Below, one piece after another: positions 8,907-16,759 of a stretch of DNA of 45,663 nt. A program made the position numbers and the translations under genes. A model generated the notes under the pieces. The model was not told the DNA's origin. It made no database searches and saw only the letters and a program-made list of their open reading frames with translations. The DNA comes from Methanospirillum sp. Its GTDB lineage: Archaea; Halobacteriota; Methanomicrobia; Methanomicrobiales; Methanospirillaceae. The stretch's first letter is position 1. Every line of letters starts with the position of its first letter. The stretch lies in contig JAAYEG010000015.1 in NCBI GenBank assembly GCA_012728895.1, positions 1 through 45,663 of the forward strand, in the 5' to 3' direction.

Positions 8907-9464
8907 ATGAGCAGGAGAAAGGAGTTCGTTGTGGGGGTGACGGGGGCGAGCGGCGCCCCGTACGCCCACAGGCTGCTCGAGGTGCTGGCCGAGGAGGCCG
9001 ACGTCCACCTGGTGGTCACGCGACAGGCGCGGGCGATCGCGGCCATCGAGGGGGTCAGGTACGAGGGTTTCTCGGTGACCGGCCACGACAACGCCGACCT
9101 GGCAGCCTCGATCGCATCGGGCTCGCACCACGCCGACGGGATGGCGATCGTCCCCTGCAGCACCAAGACCCTGGCCTCGGTCGCGCACGGCCTCTCGTCG
9201 TCGCTCATCGGGAGGGCAGCGGACGTCACGCTCAAGGAGCGGCGACCGCTCGTCCTGCTCGTGCGCGAGATGCCGCTCTCGCGGGTCCACCTCAGGAACA
9301 TGCTGGCCGCGGACGAGGCCGGCGCGACGGTGATGGTCGCGAGCCCAGGGTTCTACGGCCGTCCCGCCACGATCGCCGACCTGGTCGACATGGTCGTGGG
9401 CCGGGTGCTCGACCACCTCGGGATGGATCTCGGGGTCGGGCCGCGCTGGGAGGGGGCCCCGTGA
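8907..9464 (+). CDS. ubiX: UbiX-type flavin prenyltransferase
   Basis: The 185-residue flavoprotein has the UbiX hallmarks: VTGASGAPYA at about 11-20, the segment PCSTKTLASVAHGLSSSLIGRAADV around 83-107, and REMPLS plus the MLAADEAGA region. UbiX joins dimethylallyl phosphate to FMN to make prenylated FMN, the cofactor of UbiD decarboxylases. Its stop overlaps the GTG of a UbiD-family gene (GTGA at 9461-9464). The obvious role is therefore to supply cofactor to that enzyme, in what looks like an isoprenoid-synthesis operon. Confidence 0.94.
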   Translation: MSRRKEFVVGVTGASGAPYAHRLLEVLAEEADVHLVVTRQARAIAAIEGVRYEGFSVTGHDNADLAASIASGSHHADGMAIVPCSTKTLASVAHGLSSSLIGRAADVTLKERRPLVLLVREMPLSRVHLRNMLAADEAGATVMVASPGFYGRPATIADLVDMVVGRVLDHLGMDLGVGPRWEGAP

Positions 9465-10726
9465 CCGACCCGTCCCTCCGGGCATACCTGGACGGGCTCG
9501 TCCGGGACGGTCTCGCCACCGTGGTCGAAGAGCCTGTCTCGCCCGACTTCGACGCGCCGCGCCGGTCGGCCGCCACGAACCGCCCGCTCGTGTTCGACGA
9601 CCTGGGGCGCGGGTGGCGCGGCGTGATGAACCTCGTCTCGGACCGCGGGTCGATCGCGCGGGCCCTCGGCCTCGCCCCGGAACGGGTCCTGCCGACCCTC
9701 GCAGGAGCCCGGTTCGACGGCGAGCCGGCGGTCGACGGCCCCCTCCGCACCGCCTCCCCGGATCTCGGCACCGTCCCGGTCATGAGGCACTACCCGAGGG
9801 ACGCCGGGCCGTACATCACGGCCGGGATCGTCTTCTCCCGGCACGGGGACGTCCAGAACGCCTCGGTCCACCGGATGCTCGTCGCCGGGCCCGACCGGCT
9901 CGTCGTCCGGCTCGTCGAGGGACGGCACACCCACACCCTCCACCGCCGGGCGCTCGCGGACGGAGAGCCCCTCCCCGTCGCGATCGCGATCGGGGTCCAC
10001 CCTGCCGTGATGCTCGCCTGCTGCACGCGTGTCCCCGAGGGGCGGGAGCTCGCCTACGCCGCCGAGCTCCTCGGCGGGGAGCTCGGTGTCCGGGAGTGCC
10101 AGAACGGCGTGCTCGTGCCCGACGCCGAGGTCGTGCTCGAGGGGTCGATCGGCGTGGAGACCGCGGACGAGGGGCCGTTCGTCGACATCACGGGGACCTA
10201 CGACCCGGTCCGGGTCCAGCCAGTCATCGGGCTCTCGGGCATGGCGGTCAAGCCCGACCCGGTCTACCACGGCATCCTCCCCGGCGGGGCCGAGCACAAG
10301 GTGCTGATGGGCGCCCCATACGAGCCGATCATCTACCGGGCGGTCGCCGGGGTCACGACCGCCAGGAACGTCGTCCTGACCCCGGGCGGCTGCGGCTACC
10401 TCCACGCGGTGGTCCAGGTGAGGAAGGCGACCAACGGCGACGGCAAGAACGCCTGCATGGCCGCCTTCGCCGCGCACACCTCGCTCAAGCACGTGGTCGT
10501 GGTGGACGAGGACATCGATCCCTGCGACATGTCCGAGGTCGAGTACGCGATCGCGACCCGGGTGCGCGGCGACACGGACCTGCTCGTCGTCCCCGGGGCA
10601 CGCGGCTCGTCGCTCGACCCGTCGAGGATCGGCGACGGGATGAACGTCAAGGTCGGGATCGACGCGACCATGGAGCTCGGCCGGGAAGACGAGTTCGTGC
10701 GGGCGGGGTGGGACGATGCAGCTTGA
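9461..10726 (+). CDS. UbiD-family decarboxylase, probable anhydromevalonate phosphate decarboxylase
   Basis: The 421-residue product is a UbiD-family prenyl-FMN-dependent decarboxylase. Recognisable segments are VMRHYPRDAGPYITAGIV, NASVHRM, the ECQNG region near 210 and EGPFVDITGTYD near 235-246. It sits between ubiX and aconitase X. In archaea such as Aeropyrum, phosphomevalonate dehydratase (aconitase X) and a UbiD homologue together convert 5-phosphomevalonate to isopentenyl phosphate via trans-anhydromevalonate 5-phosphate. The context makes that role much more likely than quinone synthesis. The GTG start at 9461 overlaps the ubiX stop, and the stop overlaps the next gene by 11 nt. Confidence 0.88.
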   Translation: MTDPSLRAYLDGLVRDGLATVVEEPVSPDFDAPRRSAATNRPLVFDDLGRGWRGVMNLVSDRGSIARALGLAPERVLPTLAGARFDGEPAVDGPLRTASPDLGTVPVMRHYPRDAGPYITAGIVFSRHGDVQNASVHRMLVAGPDRLVVRLVEGRHTHTLHRRALADGEPLPVAIAIGVHPAVMLACCTRVPEGRELAYAAELLGGELGVRECQNGVLVPDAEVVLEGSIGVETADEGPFVDITGTYDPVRVQPVIGLSGMAVKPDPVYHGILPGGAEHKVLMGAPYEPIIYRAVAGVTTARNVVLTPGGCGYLHAVVQVRKATNGDGKNACMAAFAAHTSLKHVVVVDEDIDPCDMSEVEYAIATRVRGDTDLLVVPGARGSSLDPSRIGDGMNVKVGIDATMELGREDEFVRAGWDDAA

Positions 10727-11879
10727 CCCTGACGACGAGCGGATCCTGGCCGGGGAGTTCGGCGAGACCCGGCAGCAGATGATGGAGCTGCTGGTCGGGC
10801 TGGGGACCGTCTACGGCGCCGAGCGGTTCGTCCCGATCGCGTCGGCCCAGGTCTCCGGCGCCTCGTACAAGACCATCGGGGAGTGGGGGCTCGAGTGGCT
10901 CTCCTCTCTCGATGCCCGGGCGGTGGTGCCGGCCGTCCTGAACCCGGTCGGCATGGACCTGGAGCGCTGGCAGGAGATGGGGATCGACCCCGCCTTCGCC
11001 AAGAAGCAGGAGCAGGTGGTGGCGGTCTACCGCCGGCTCGGTATCCGGCTCGAGTGCACCTGCACGCCGTACTATCTCTCCCTCACCGGCTACGGCGATC
11101 ACCTGGCCTGGTCGGAGTCCTCAGCCGTCTGCTACGCCAACTCGGCGATCGGGGCCCGGACCAACCGCGAGGGGGGGCCGACCGCGCTCGCCGCGGCCCT
11201 GGTGGGCAAGACGCCGTACTACGGCCTGCACCTGGTTGAGAACCGGAAGCCGACCGTGGTCGTCCGGGTGGAGGGCGCCCCGCCCTCCCCCGACGCGGGG
11301 TGGTACGGGGCGCTGGGGGTGATCGCTGGGCGCCAGGTCGGGTCCCGTATCCCGTTCTTCTCCGGGATCCGGCCGACCCGGGACGGGCTCAAGAGCCTGG
11401 GGGCCGCCATGGCTGCCACCGGGGCCGTCGCGCTCTTCCACGTCGACCGTATCACGCCCGAGGCCCGGGTCTTCTCGTACGACCTGGGGGGGCTCGAGGC
11501 GATCACGGTCGGTTCGGACGAGGTCGCGGCCGCGTGGTCCGGGATCCCGGTCGACGCGGTGGCGATCGGCTGCCCCCACTGCTCGGGCGAGGAGCTGGGC
11601 CTGATCGCCTCCCTGCTCGAGGGAAAGAGGGTCACGAAGCCCCTCTACGTCTTCGCCGCCCGCCGCGTCATCCGGGAGCACCCCCGGGAGGTGGCCGTCA
11701 TCGAGCGGAGCGGGGCGCGCGTCTACGCCGACACCTGCATGGTCGTCTCGCCGGCCTTCGAGCGGTACGGGGCCGTCATGACCAGCAGCGGCAAGGCCTC
11801 GGTCTACCTCCCGAGCCTCTGCGGAGGCGCGGCCCGGCTCGGGACGGTCGAGGAGTGCGTGGCCGAGGCCACGAGCTGA
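10716..11879 (+). CDS. aconitase X large/catalytic subunit, probable phosphomevalonate dehydratase
   Basis: The 387-residue protein matches the aconitase X catalytic subunit. It has NPVGMD at 76-81, CTCTPYY at 114-120 with candidate Fe-S cysteines, GCPHCS with Cys286 and Cys289, and SSGKASVYLPSLCG near the C-terminus. In the archaeal mevalonate pathway this Fe-S enzyme dehydrates 5-phosphomevalonate. It overlaps the UbiD-family gene by 11 nt, so three steps or cofactors of one pathway are translationally coupled. The small swivelling subunit (DUF126) normally needed is neither fused nor adjacent and must be encoded outside the window. Confidence 0.9.
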   Translation: MQLDPDDERILAGEFGETRQQMMELLVGLGTVYGAERFVPIASAQVSGASYKTIGEWGLEWLSSLDARAVVPAVLNPVGMDLERWQEMGIDPAFAKKQEQVVAVYRRLGIRLECTCTPYYLSLTGYGDHLAWSESSAVCYANSAIGARTNREGGPTALAAALVGKTPYYGLHLVENRKPTVVVRVEGAPPSPDAGWYGALGVIAGRQVGSRIPFFSGIRPTRDGLKSLGAAMAATGAVALFHVDRITPEARVFSYDLGGLEAITVGSDEVAAAWSGIPVDAVAIGCPHCSGEELGLIASLLEGKRVTKPLYVFAARRVIREHPREVAVIERSGARVYADTCMVVSPAFERYGAVMTSSGKASVYLPSLCGGAARLGTVEECVAEATS

Positions 11880-11913
11880 TCTTTTCTGGTCTGAGGTCAA
11901 CTTCGGGTGCAGG

Positions 11914-12543
11914 ATGGCCTGGCTCGACTTCGTCATCGGCCATTTCGTGCCCGAGCGGCTCATCGTCCGCTTCAAGGAGGAGAGGAACGTGGCGGGCCTT
12001 GTCAGGCTGCTCGAGCGGGGCGAGCCGTACATCCGGCACCTCGCGGCGGGCGCGCTCGGCGAACTAGAGGACCCCGCCGCCCTCGACGCCCTCCTCGCCG
12101 CCCTGGCCGGCCCCGACGGCGAGGGTGTCCGCTGGCGGGCTGCGGAGGGGCTCGCCAGGCTGGGCCCCCCGGCGGTCGACGGGCTCTCCGCCCTCACGTC
12201 CTCCGGGGATCCGGACGTCCGCTGGAAGGCGATCGTCGCCCTGGGGGACAGCGGGGACCCGCGGGCCGTGCCGGTGCTCTGCGCCTGCCTGGCGGACCGG
12301 GACCGTTTCGTCAGGAGGCGGGCCGTCTCGGCCCTCGCGAGGTTCGGCCCCGCCTCCCTCCAGACCCTGCTCCAGGCCCTCTCCGACCGCGACCCCCTGG
12401 TCCGGGAGGGGGCGGCCCGGGCGCTCGGGCAGCTCGGCGACCCCGGGGCGATCGATGGGCTGATCGAGGCCCTCAACGACCCGGTCGAGTCCGTCCGCAG
12501 GGCGGTCGCCGCCTCGCTCATCACCCTGAACCCGGAGGGCTGA
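11914..12543 (+). CDS. HEAT-repeat (PBS lyase-like) protein
   Basis: The 209-residue product consists of about five HEAT repeats of roughly 31 residues, with recurring patterns such as VRWRAAEGLARLG, VRWKAIVALGDSGDPRAV, VRRRAVSALARFG and VREGAARALGQLGDPGAI. Short-repeat HEAT proteins of this type act as protein-interaction scaffolds or, in cyanobacteria, phycobilin lyases. Only scaffolding is plausible in a methanogen. The N-terminus (MAWLDFVIGHFV) is slightly hydrophobic. It lies 34 nt after aconitase X and before a second HEAT gene. The partner is unknown. Confidence 0.85.
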   Translation: MAWLDFVIGHFVPERLIVRFKEERNVAGLVRLLERGEPYIRHLAAGALGELEDPAALDALLAALAGPDGEGVRWRAAEGLARLGPPAVDGLSALTSSGDPDVRWKAIVALGDSGDPRAVPVLCACLADRDRFVRRRAVSALARFGPASLQTLLQALSDRDPLVREGAARALGQLGDPGAIDGLIEALNDPVESVRRAVAASLITLNPEG

Positions 12544-12552
12544 TCCGCCCGC

Positions 12553-12562
12553 AGGATTTTAT
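12553..12562 (+). promoter_or_regulatory. TATA-like box for the second HEAT-repeat gene
   Basis: AGGATTTTAT lies just after the stop of the first HEAT gene and about 24 nt before the ATG at 12581. This predicts an independent, leaderless transcript for the second gene. Confidence 0.4.
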
Positions 12563-12580
12563 GCGGACGGCTCACACGTC

Positions 12581-13135
12581 ATGAAGATGGTGGGACCAGA
12601 CGAGATCCAGGCGTGGCTCGGGCAGCTCCATAGCGGAAAGACAGAAGAGCGGCGGGAGGCTGTCCGTAGGCTCGGGGACGCCGGGGAACCGGCGGTGGGA
12701 CCGCTGCTCGATGCGCTCGCCTCGACCGGGGACTCCGACGAACGGTGGTACCTCGCGCTCGCGCTCTCCCGTATCGGGAGCCCGGCCGTCCGCCCGCTAA
12801 TCGCCGTGCTTCGAGAGAAGCGCGACCCTCAGGTCCGTCGGTACGTCGCCGCCGCCCTCTCCGCCATCGGCGAGGACGCGGTCGAGGCCCTGATCCGTCT
12901 CCTCGGAGAGACGGAGGAGCCCGATGTCCGGGGGTTCGCCGCCCTCGCTCTGGGCCGCATCGGCGAACCCGCGATCGGTCCCCTGAGTCGGGCCGTCGAG
13001 GCCGGAGGCCCCCTCGGCCTCGCCGCCGGCCAGGTGCTCTGGCGGATGGAGGACCAGGGGCTGCAGGCGCTGCTGGGGGCCTACGGCCTGGACGAGTCGT
13101 GCGGCCCCCTCCCCGGATCCGGGCCGCAGCCCTGA
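12581..13135 (+). CDS. HEAT-repeat protein
   Basis: The 184-residue protein has about four HEAT repeats. Examples are RREAVRRLGDAGEPAVGPLLDAL, RWYLALALSRIGSPAV, VRRYVAAALSAIGEDAV and VRGFAALALGRIGEPAI. A degenerate C-terminal part ends near YGLDESC. It is a paralogue-like neighbour of the preceding HEAT gene but differs in repeat sequence and begins with a distinct helix (DEIQAWLGQLHSG). It ends 2 nt before the convergent stop of the minus-strand membrane protein. Function unknown; probably a protein-binding scaffold. Confidence 0.85.
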   Translation: MKMVGPDEIQAWLGQLHSGKTEERREAVRRLGDAGEPAVGPLLDALASTGDSDERWYLALALSRIGSPAVRPLIAVLREKRDPQVRRYVAAALSAIGEDAVEALIRLLGETEEPDVRGFAALALGRIGEPAIGPLSRAVEAGGPLGLAAGQVLWRMEDQGLQALLGAYGLDESCGPLPGSGPQP

Positions 13136-13137
13136 GA

Positions 13138-14289
13138 TCACAGGAACTGCCGGCCTTCCTCCCGCTCCCCGAGGATCCGGAGCGTCTCCGGGTTCAGGAC
13201 CAGGTCCAGGTCGGGCACGACGACGTAAACCGGCAACAGCCCCCCGATCTCCTGCCGCTGCGTGCGATAGACCCTCGAGTGCACGAAGACCGCTCGAAGG
13301 CGGGCGAAGTCATTCGTGAACCTGTCGATCGAGCCCGCCCGGTCATCTTCGAGCCCATCGCGGCAGGCCCTGAGCGGCCCGAGGACGTGCCGGGCCAGGA
13401 CCTCGCATCTCCGCCTCCCCATCTTCCTGGCCAGCCGGCGGCTCGCGGTTCCCTGGGCGTACCGCACGAGGATGACCTGCCCTGCCAGGACGAAGAGCAC
13501 CGCGACCAGGCCTGCCCCCGCGACGTTCGGCTCCGAACGCCAGATCACCCCGAGCGTGAATCCTGGCATGACCATCGCGACGACCAGCACGACCGCGACG
13601 ACCCCGGCGACGACCCCGATCGGCAGGATCACCTTCCAGACCGGCTCGACGCGGAACCGGAGCCGGCGGGTGACGTCGTCCTGGATCCCGACGAGAGAAT
13701 CGAGAAATCGGCCGGAATGGGGCCGGAAGACCACGATCGCGAGGTAGTAGACCATGATCGCTGCAGACTGGAATACGACGAGCCACCGGAGCGGGCCGCT
13801 CCCGGAAACGAGCGCGAAGACGATGTCCAGGCCGAAGACCGCGAAGAACGCGGGGGCGAGGGGCTGGCTGTTGACGAAGAAGGCGTTCCAGAACACGCCG
13901 GCGATCGTCCACCTGTGCCCGGCGAGATCCTGCCATCCGGCCCCGCCGGCGAACCGGCCGAACGAGAACCCGCCCTCCCGCCCGTCGCCCGTCCCGCGCG
14001 AGGGCAGGAGCAGGAGGAACGGGTAGACCACGTAGAGAAAGAAGCTCGCCGTGATCCAGTGGAGCGGGTAACCGGGCAGGACGAGCCAGAGCAGCAGGTT
14101 CGCGGCGACCACGTCGACGGCGATCAGGAGCGGGACCAGCCCCTCGTCCACCGGGCGTTCGAGCCGGGCGAGCGCCCTCTCCTCGCCCGCCATCTCCCTC
14201 TCGACACTCGCGATCAGGCGGTCGAGGCGGTTCTCCACCCCCTCGCCGAGCACCCCCGCCTCGACGGAGGGCTCCGGGTTACCGGTCAC
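13138..14289 (-). CDS. polytopic membrane protein of unknown function
   Basis: The 383-residue protein starts with a soluble region containing ENRLDRLIASVEREMAG. About seven hydrophobic segments follow (LLIAVDVVAANLLLWLV, WITASFFLYVVYPFLLLL, a central pair around FFAVFGLDIVFALV, then VILPIGVVAGVVAVVLVVA and LVAVLFVLAGQVILV). It ends in a roughly 120-residue soluble domain rich in Arg, containing LDLVLNPETLRILG. I recognise no family. I chose the GTG at 14289 because the longer frame begins inside the preceding gene. It is third in the cetZ-coiled-coil-membrane order, 40 nt downstream, with a T6 tract between that may attenuate transcription. Confidence 0.7.
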   Translation of the reverse strand: MTGNPEPSVEAGVLGEGVENRLDRLIASVEREMAGEERALARLERPVDEGLVPLLIAVDVVAANLLLWLVLPGYPLHWITASFFLYVVYPFLLLLPSRGTGDGREGGFSFGRFAGGAGWQDLAGHRWTIAGVFWNAFFVNSQPLAPAFFAVFGLDIVFALVSGSGPLRWLVVFQSAAIMVYYLAIVVFRPHSGRFLDSLVGIQDDVTRRLRFRVEPVWKVILPIGVVAGVVAVVLVVAMVMPGFTLGVIWRSEPNVAGAGLVAVLFVLAGQVILVRYAQGTASRRLARKMGRRRCEVLARHVLGPLRACRDGLEDDRAGSIDRFTNDFARLRAVFVHSRVYRTQRQEIGGLLPVYVVVPDLDLVLNPETLRILGEREEGRQFL

Positions 14290-14302
14290 TGGGGGACCCC
14301 GG

Positions 14303-14308
14303 AAAAAA
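14303..14308 (-). terminator. T6 tract between operon genes
   Basis: On the minus strand CCTTTTTTCC lies 20 nt after the stop of the coiled-coil gene. Archaeal RNA polymerase terminates at short T-tracts, so this could partly end the cetZ transcript before the polytopic membrane gene. Confidence 0.35.
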
Positions 14309-14329
14309 GGCGATCCCGGTCGAACCGTC

Positions 14330-15457
14330 TCAGCCCAGCTCGTCCCACCGGGTCCGCCGCTGGAACAGGACGACACCGACCGCGATCAGGGCGATCACTG
14401 CGATCACGACGACGTACGGCAGGATCCCGCCACCTTCGGGGTTCGCGGACACGTTCCCGGACGGGCTGTTCCCGTCCGCATAGAGAGACCGGAGCTGGAC
14501 CGAGTCGTTGTAGGCCTCGAGCGCCTTGGCCGCGGACTCGTTCGCACGGATCCGCGCCTGGTTGAAGTTGTCGTCGTCCAGGCTGTCGCGGGCGCTGATG
14601 AGGGACTGCTGGGCGCTCTCCCGCTTGACCGTGATGGCCGCGACGCGGGGGTCGTTGGAGAGGTCCGGGTTCGCCTTGAAGAAGGTCAGCATCTCGTCGA
14701 CGTTCCGGATCTGGGCAGTGGCGCGGTCGACCTCGGCCTGAGCGCTCGTCCGGTCGAGGCTCTCTTCCGCCTGGTCGATCAGGACGGTCACCCGGCCGAC
14801 CGCGTTGCTCTGCTCGGAGACTGTCCCGGAACTCGCGGTCTTCAGCAGCTGGTCGGCCTCGGCGTACATCCTCTCTGCCTCGGTCGTGTTCGCGCCCTGC
14901 ACCGCCCGCGAGTCGATCGCGGCGCGCAGCCCGTCGAGGGAGGTCTGCGCCGCGGCCAGGTCCCGGGAGACCGCGTCGGGGTCGACCACCTCGCGCGTGA
15001 TGGCCTGCTCGCCGTTCTCGCGGACCTTGTTCTCCTGGTCGAGCCACTGGAACCTGAGAACGGTGATGTTCTTGCTCTGGTTGACCTGTGGGACCGTGCC
15101 CTCGAGCGTGACGTGGAGCTTGACCGACGACTCTTTCGGGTATTCGAGCTCGAATCCGGTGATCTTGAAGAACTTCCCGAAGGCGTCGGGCTTGGGGTTC
15201 TCGTTGCCGCTGATCACGACGGACCAACGCCACTTCGGCTCGTCGAGCTCGGAGAAGAGGGCGAAGGTGTCGTCGCTCGGGAAGGTGGTTCCCGCCGTCA
15301 CCGGGAAGCCGACGATTGCATTCACCGTGACAGGAATCCCGGCCTGGAGGGCCCCGTCCGGGGTCACCTCGGCCCTCTCCACCGTGTAGGCGTTCGCGCC
15401 GGCCGCGAGGCCGCAGGCGAGTAAAAGAACAAATGCGGTTCGAATGATCGCGTTCAT
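14330..15457 (-). CDS. secreted/anchored coiled-coil protein downstream of cetZ
   Basis: The 375-residue product has an N-terminal signal peptide (hydrophobic stretch AFVLLLACGLAAGANA, likely cleaved after residue 23). An approximately 130-residue beta-rich extracytoplasmic domain (AEVTPDGALQAGIPVTVNAIV) is followed by an about 180-residue heptad-like helical region rich in Ala, Gln and Glu. The Gly-rich linker NPEGGG leads to one C-terminal transmembrane helix (about 343-365) with a short basic tail. The fold is unknown. GGAGTGAT before the ATG is a good ribosome-binding site, and the start lies 4 nt after the cetZ stop. Tight coupling suggests the protein links the envelope to the CetZ filament. 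Confidence 0.78.
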   Translation of the reverse strand: MNAIIRTAFVLLLACGLAAGANAYTVERAEVTPDGALQAGIPVTVNAIVGFPVTAGTTFPSDDTFALFSELDEPKWRWSVVISGNENPKPDAFGKFFKITGFELEYPKESSVKLHVTLEGTVPQVNQSKNITVLRFQWLDQENKVRENGEQAITREVVDPDAVSRDLAAAQTSLDGLRAAIDSRAVQGANTTEAERMYAEADQLLKTASSGTVSEQSNAVGRVTVLIDQAEESLDRTSAQAEVDRATAQIRNVDEMLTFFKANPDLSNDPRVAAITVKRESAQQSLISARDSLDDDNFNQARIRANESAAKALEAYNDSVQLRSLYADGNSPSGNVSANPEGGGILPYVVVIAVIALIAVGVVLFQRRTRWDELG

Positions 15458-15461
15458 GGTA

Positions 15462-16643
15462 TCACTCCGTCTCCTCTCCAAACAGCGGTTCGATGCCGTC
15501 CTTGAACATCGTCTTTCCGTCGAGCTTCTCCTTCGCGAGCTCCTCTCTCGTCTCTTTCGCCATCTCGAGAAGGTCGCGGACGCGCGGGGCGTCCGCCACC
15601 GAGGCGAGGACCACGATCGCCGCGACGTAGTTCGAGCGGATCGGGTAGTCGCCCGACCGGATCTCGTCCGCGTCGATCTGCTCCTCGATCCAGGCGCGGG
15701 CCTTCTCGACCCCCTTCCGGTCCATCTCGCCCGGGGGGCCGACGAGGAGGATCAGCGCCCGGCCGGCCGACCGGTAGTTGCAGGGGAGCGTCAGACGGCC
15801 GAGCACGGCCGAACGGACGAGCGAGAGGATCTTGGACGAGCGGTCGTCCCCGAGGAGCTGCTGTTCGGCCCCGTCCTCCTTCTTTCTGAGGTTCCGGAGG
15901 ATGCCGGACAGCGACCCCTGCCTCTGTTTCAGCCTCTGGCTGACCGCCTCCGTTTTGGCAAACCCGACCGTGGTGATCCCGCCGCCCCGGAGCGTGTTGA
16001 TGATCTCGGACGAGTCGACGACCATCTCGCCGATCCCCTGCTGTCCCACCTCACCGGCCCGGAAGAGGACGCCGAACCTTCGGGCGATCTCGTCGTTGAT
16101 CCGGTCGTAGGCGGTCTTGATCGACTCCCCCTCCTTCCGCCAGGCCGCATTGTCGAAGATGAACGTGTTGTCGGCGACGTTCACGAGGGTCGTGAGCGAG
16201 CGCGCCGCGTTGTACGAGTAGAGACGTCCCTCGTCGGGCGAGGGGATGATCCCGATGGCGTAGACGGGCTCCTCGTACAGGCTCTTGAGGTACTGGGCGA
16301 GCACGGGCGTCCCGCCCGAGCCCGTCCCTCCTCCGAGCCCCGCCACGATCACGAACGCATCGATGTCGTGCGTCCCGATCGCCTCGATCGCCGTCACGAT
16401 CGAATCCACCTCGTCGCGCGTGATCTTCGCCCCGAGGGCGTTCTCCGTCCCGACGCCATGGCCCTTGACCACGGTCTGCCCTATCAGCACCCGGTCCTTC
16501 ATCGGGATCTGCTTGAGGCCGAGGAGGTCCGTCCTTGCCGTGTTCACCGCGATGGCACGGAAAAGGTGCGTCTTGTCCTGTTCGACGAACATGTCGACGA
16601 CCTTCCCACCGGCCTGCCCGAAACCGATAAAGAAGATCCTCAT
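15462..16643 (-). CDS. cetZ: CetZ-type tubulin/FtsZ-family GTPase
   Basis: The 393-residue protein has the tubulin-superfamily GTPase motifs: the N-terminal loop GFGQAGGK (7-14), NTARTDL, and the phosphate-binding T4 signature GGGTGSG at 104-110 in AGLGGGTGSGGTPV. The latter, with the GxGQAGGK loop, is the CetZ variety rather than FtsZ1/FtsZ2. In haloarchaea CetZ proteins form filaments at the membrane and control cell shape and motility rather than division. The methanogen homologue is uncharacterised. It is the first gene of a minus-strand operon, followed 4 nt later by a secreted coiled-coil protein. Confidence 0.92.
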   Translation of the reverse strand: MRIFFIGFGQAGGKVVDMFVEQDKTHLFRAIAVNTARTDLLGLKQIPMKDRVLIGQTVVKGHGVGTENALGAKITRDEVDSIVTAIEAIGTHDIDAFVIVAGLGGGTGSGGTPVLAQYLKSLYEEPVYAIGIIPSPDEGRLYSYNAARSLTTLVNVADNTFIFDNAAWRKEGESIKTAYDRINDEIARRFGVLFRAGEVGQQGIGEMVVDSSEIINTLRGGGITTVGFAKTEAVSQRLKQRQGSLSGILRNLRKKEDGAEQQLLGDDRSSKILSLVRSAVLGRLTLPCNYRSAGRALILLVGPPGEMDRKGVEKARAWIEEQIDADEIRSGDYPIRSNYVAAIVVLASVADAPRVRDLLEMAKETREELAKEKLDGKTMFKDGIEPLFGEETE

Positions 16644-16759
16644 CCCGGGACACCCTCCGACGAAACCATGTGACGTACTATGAGCCCCGCACGTTTATGA
16701 GGTTTTATTCGCTCCTCCAAACGTTCTTATCTCTTTTGCAGTATACCTTCTAACCATTT
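16644..16759. promoter_or_regulatory. divergent promoter region between cetZ and the glycan operon
   Basis: This 116-nt AT-rich gap separates the divergent starts at 16643 and 16760. Candidate elements are the minus-strand CATAAACG around 16693-16700 and GAATAAAACC around 16704-16713 for cetZ, and the plus-strand TTCTTATCTC around 16724-16733 for the FAD oxidoreductase. It is the only apparent promoter for both multigene units. Confidence 0.5.
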
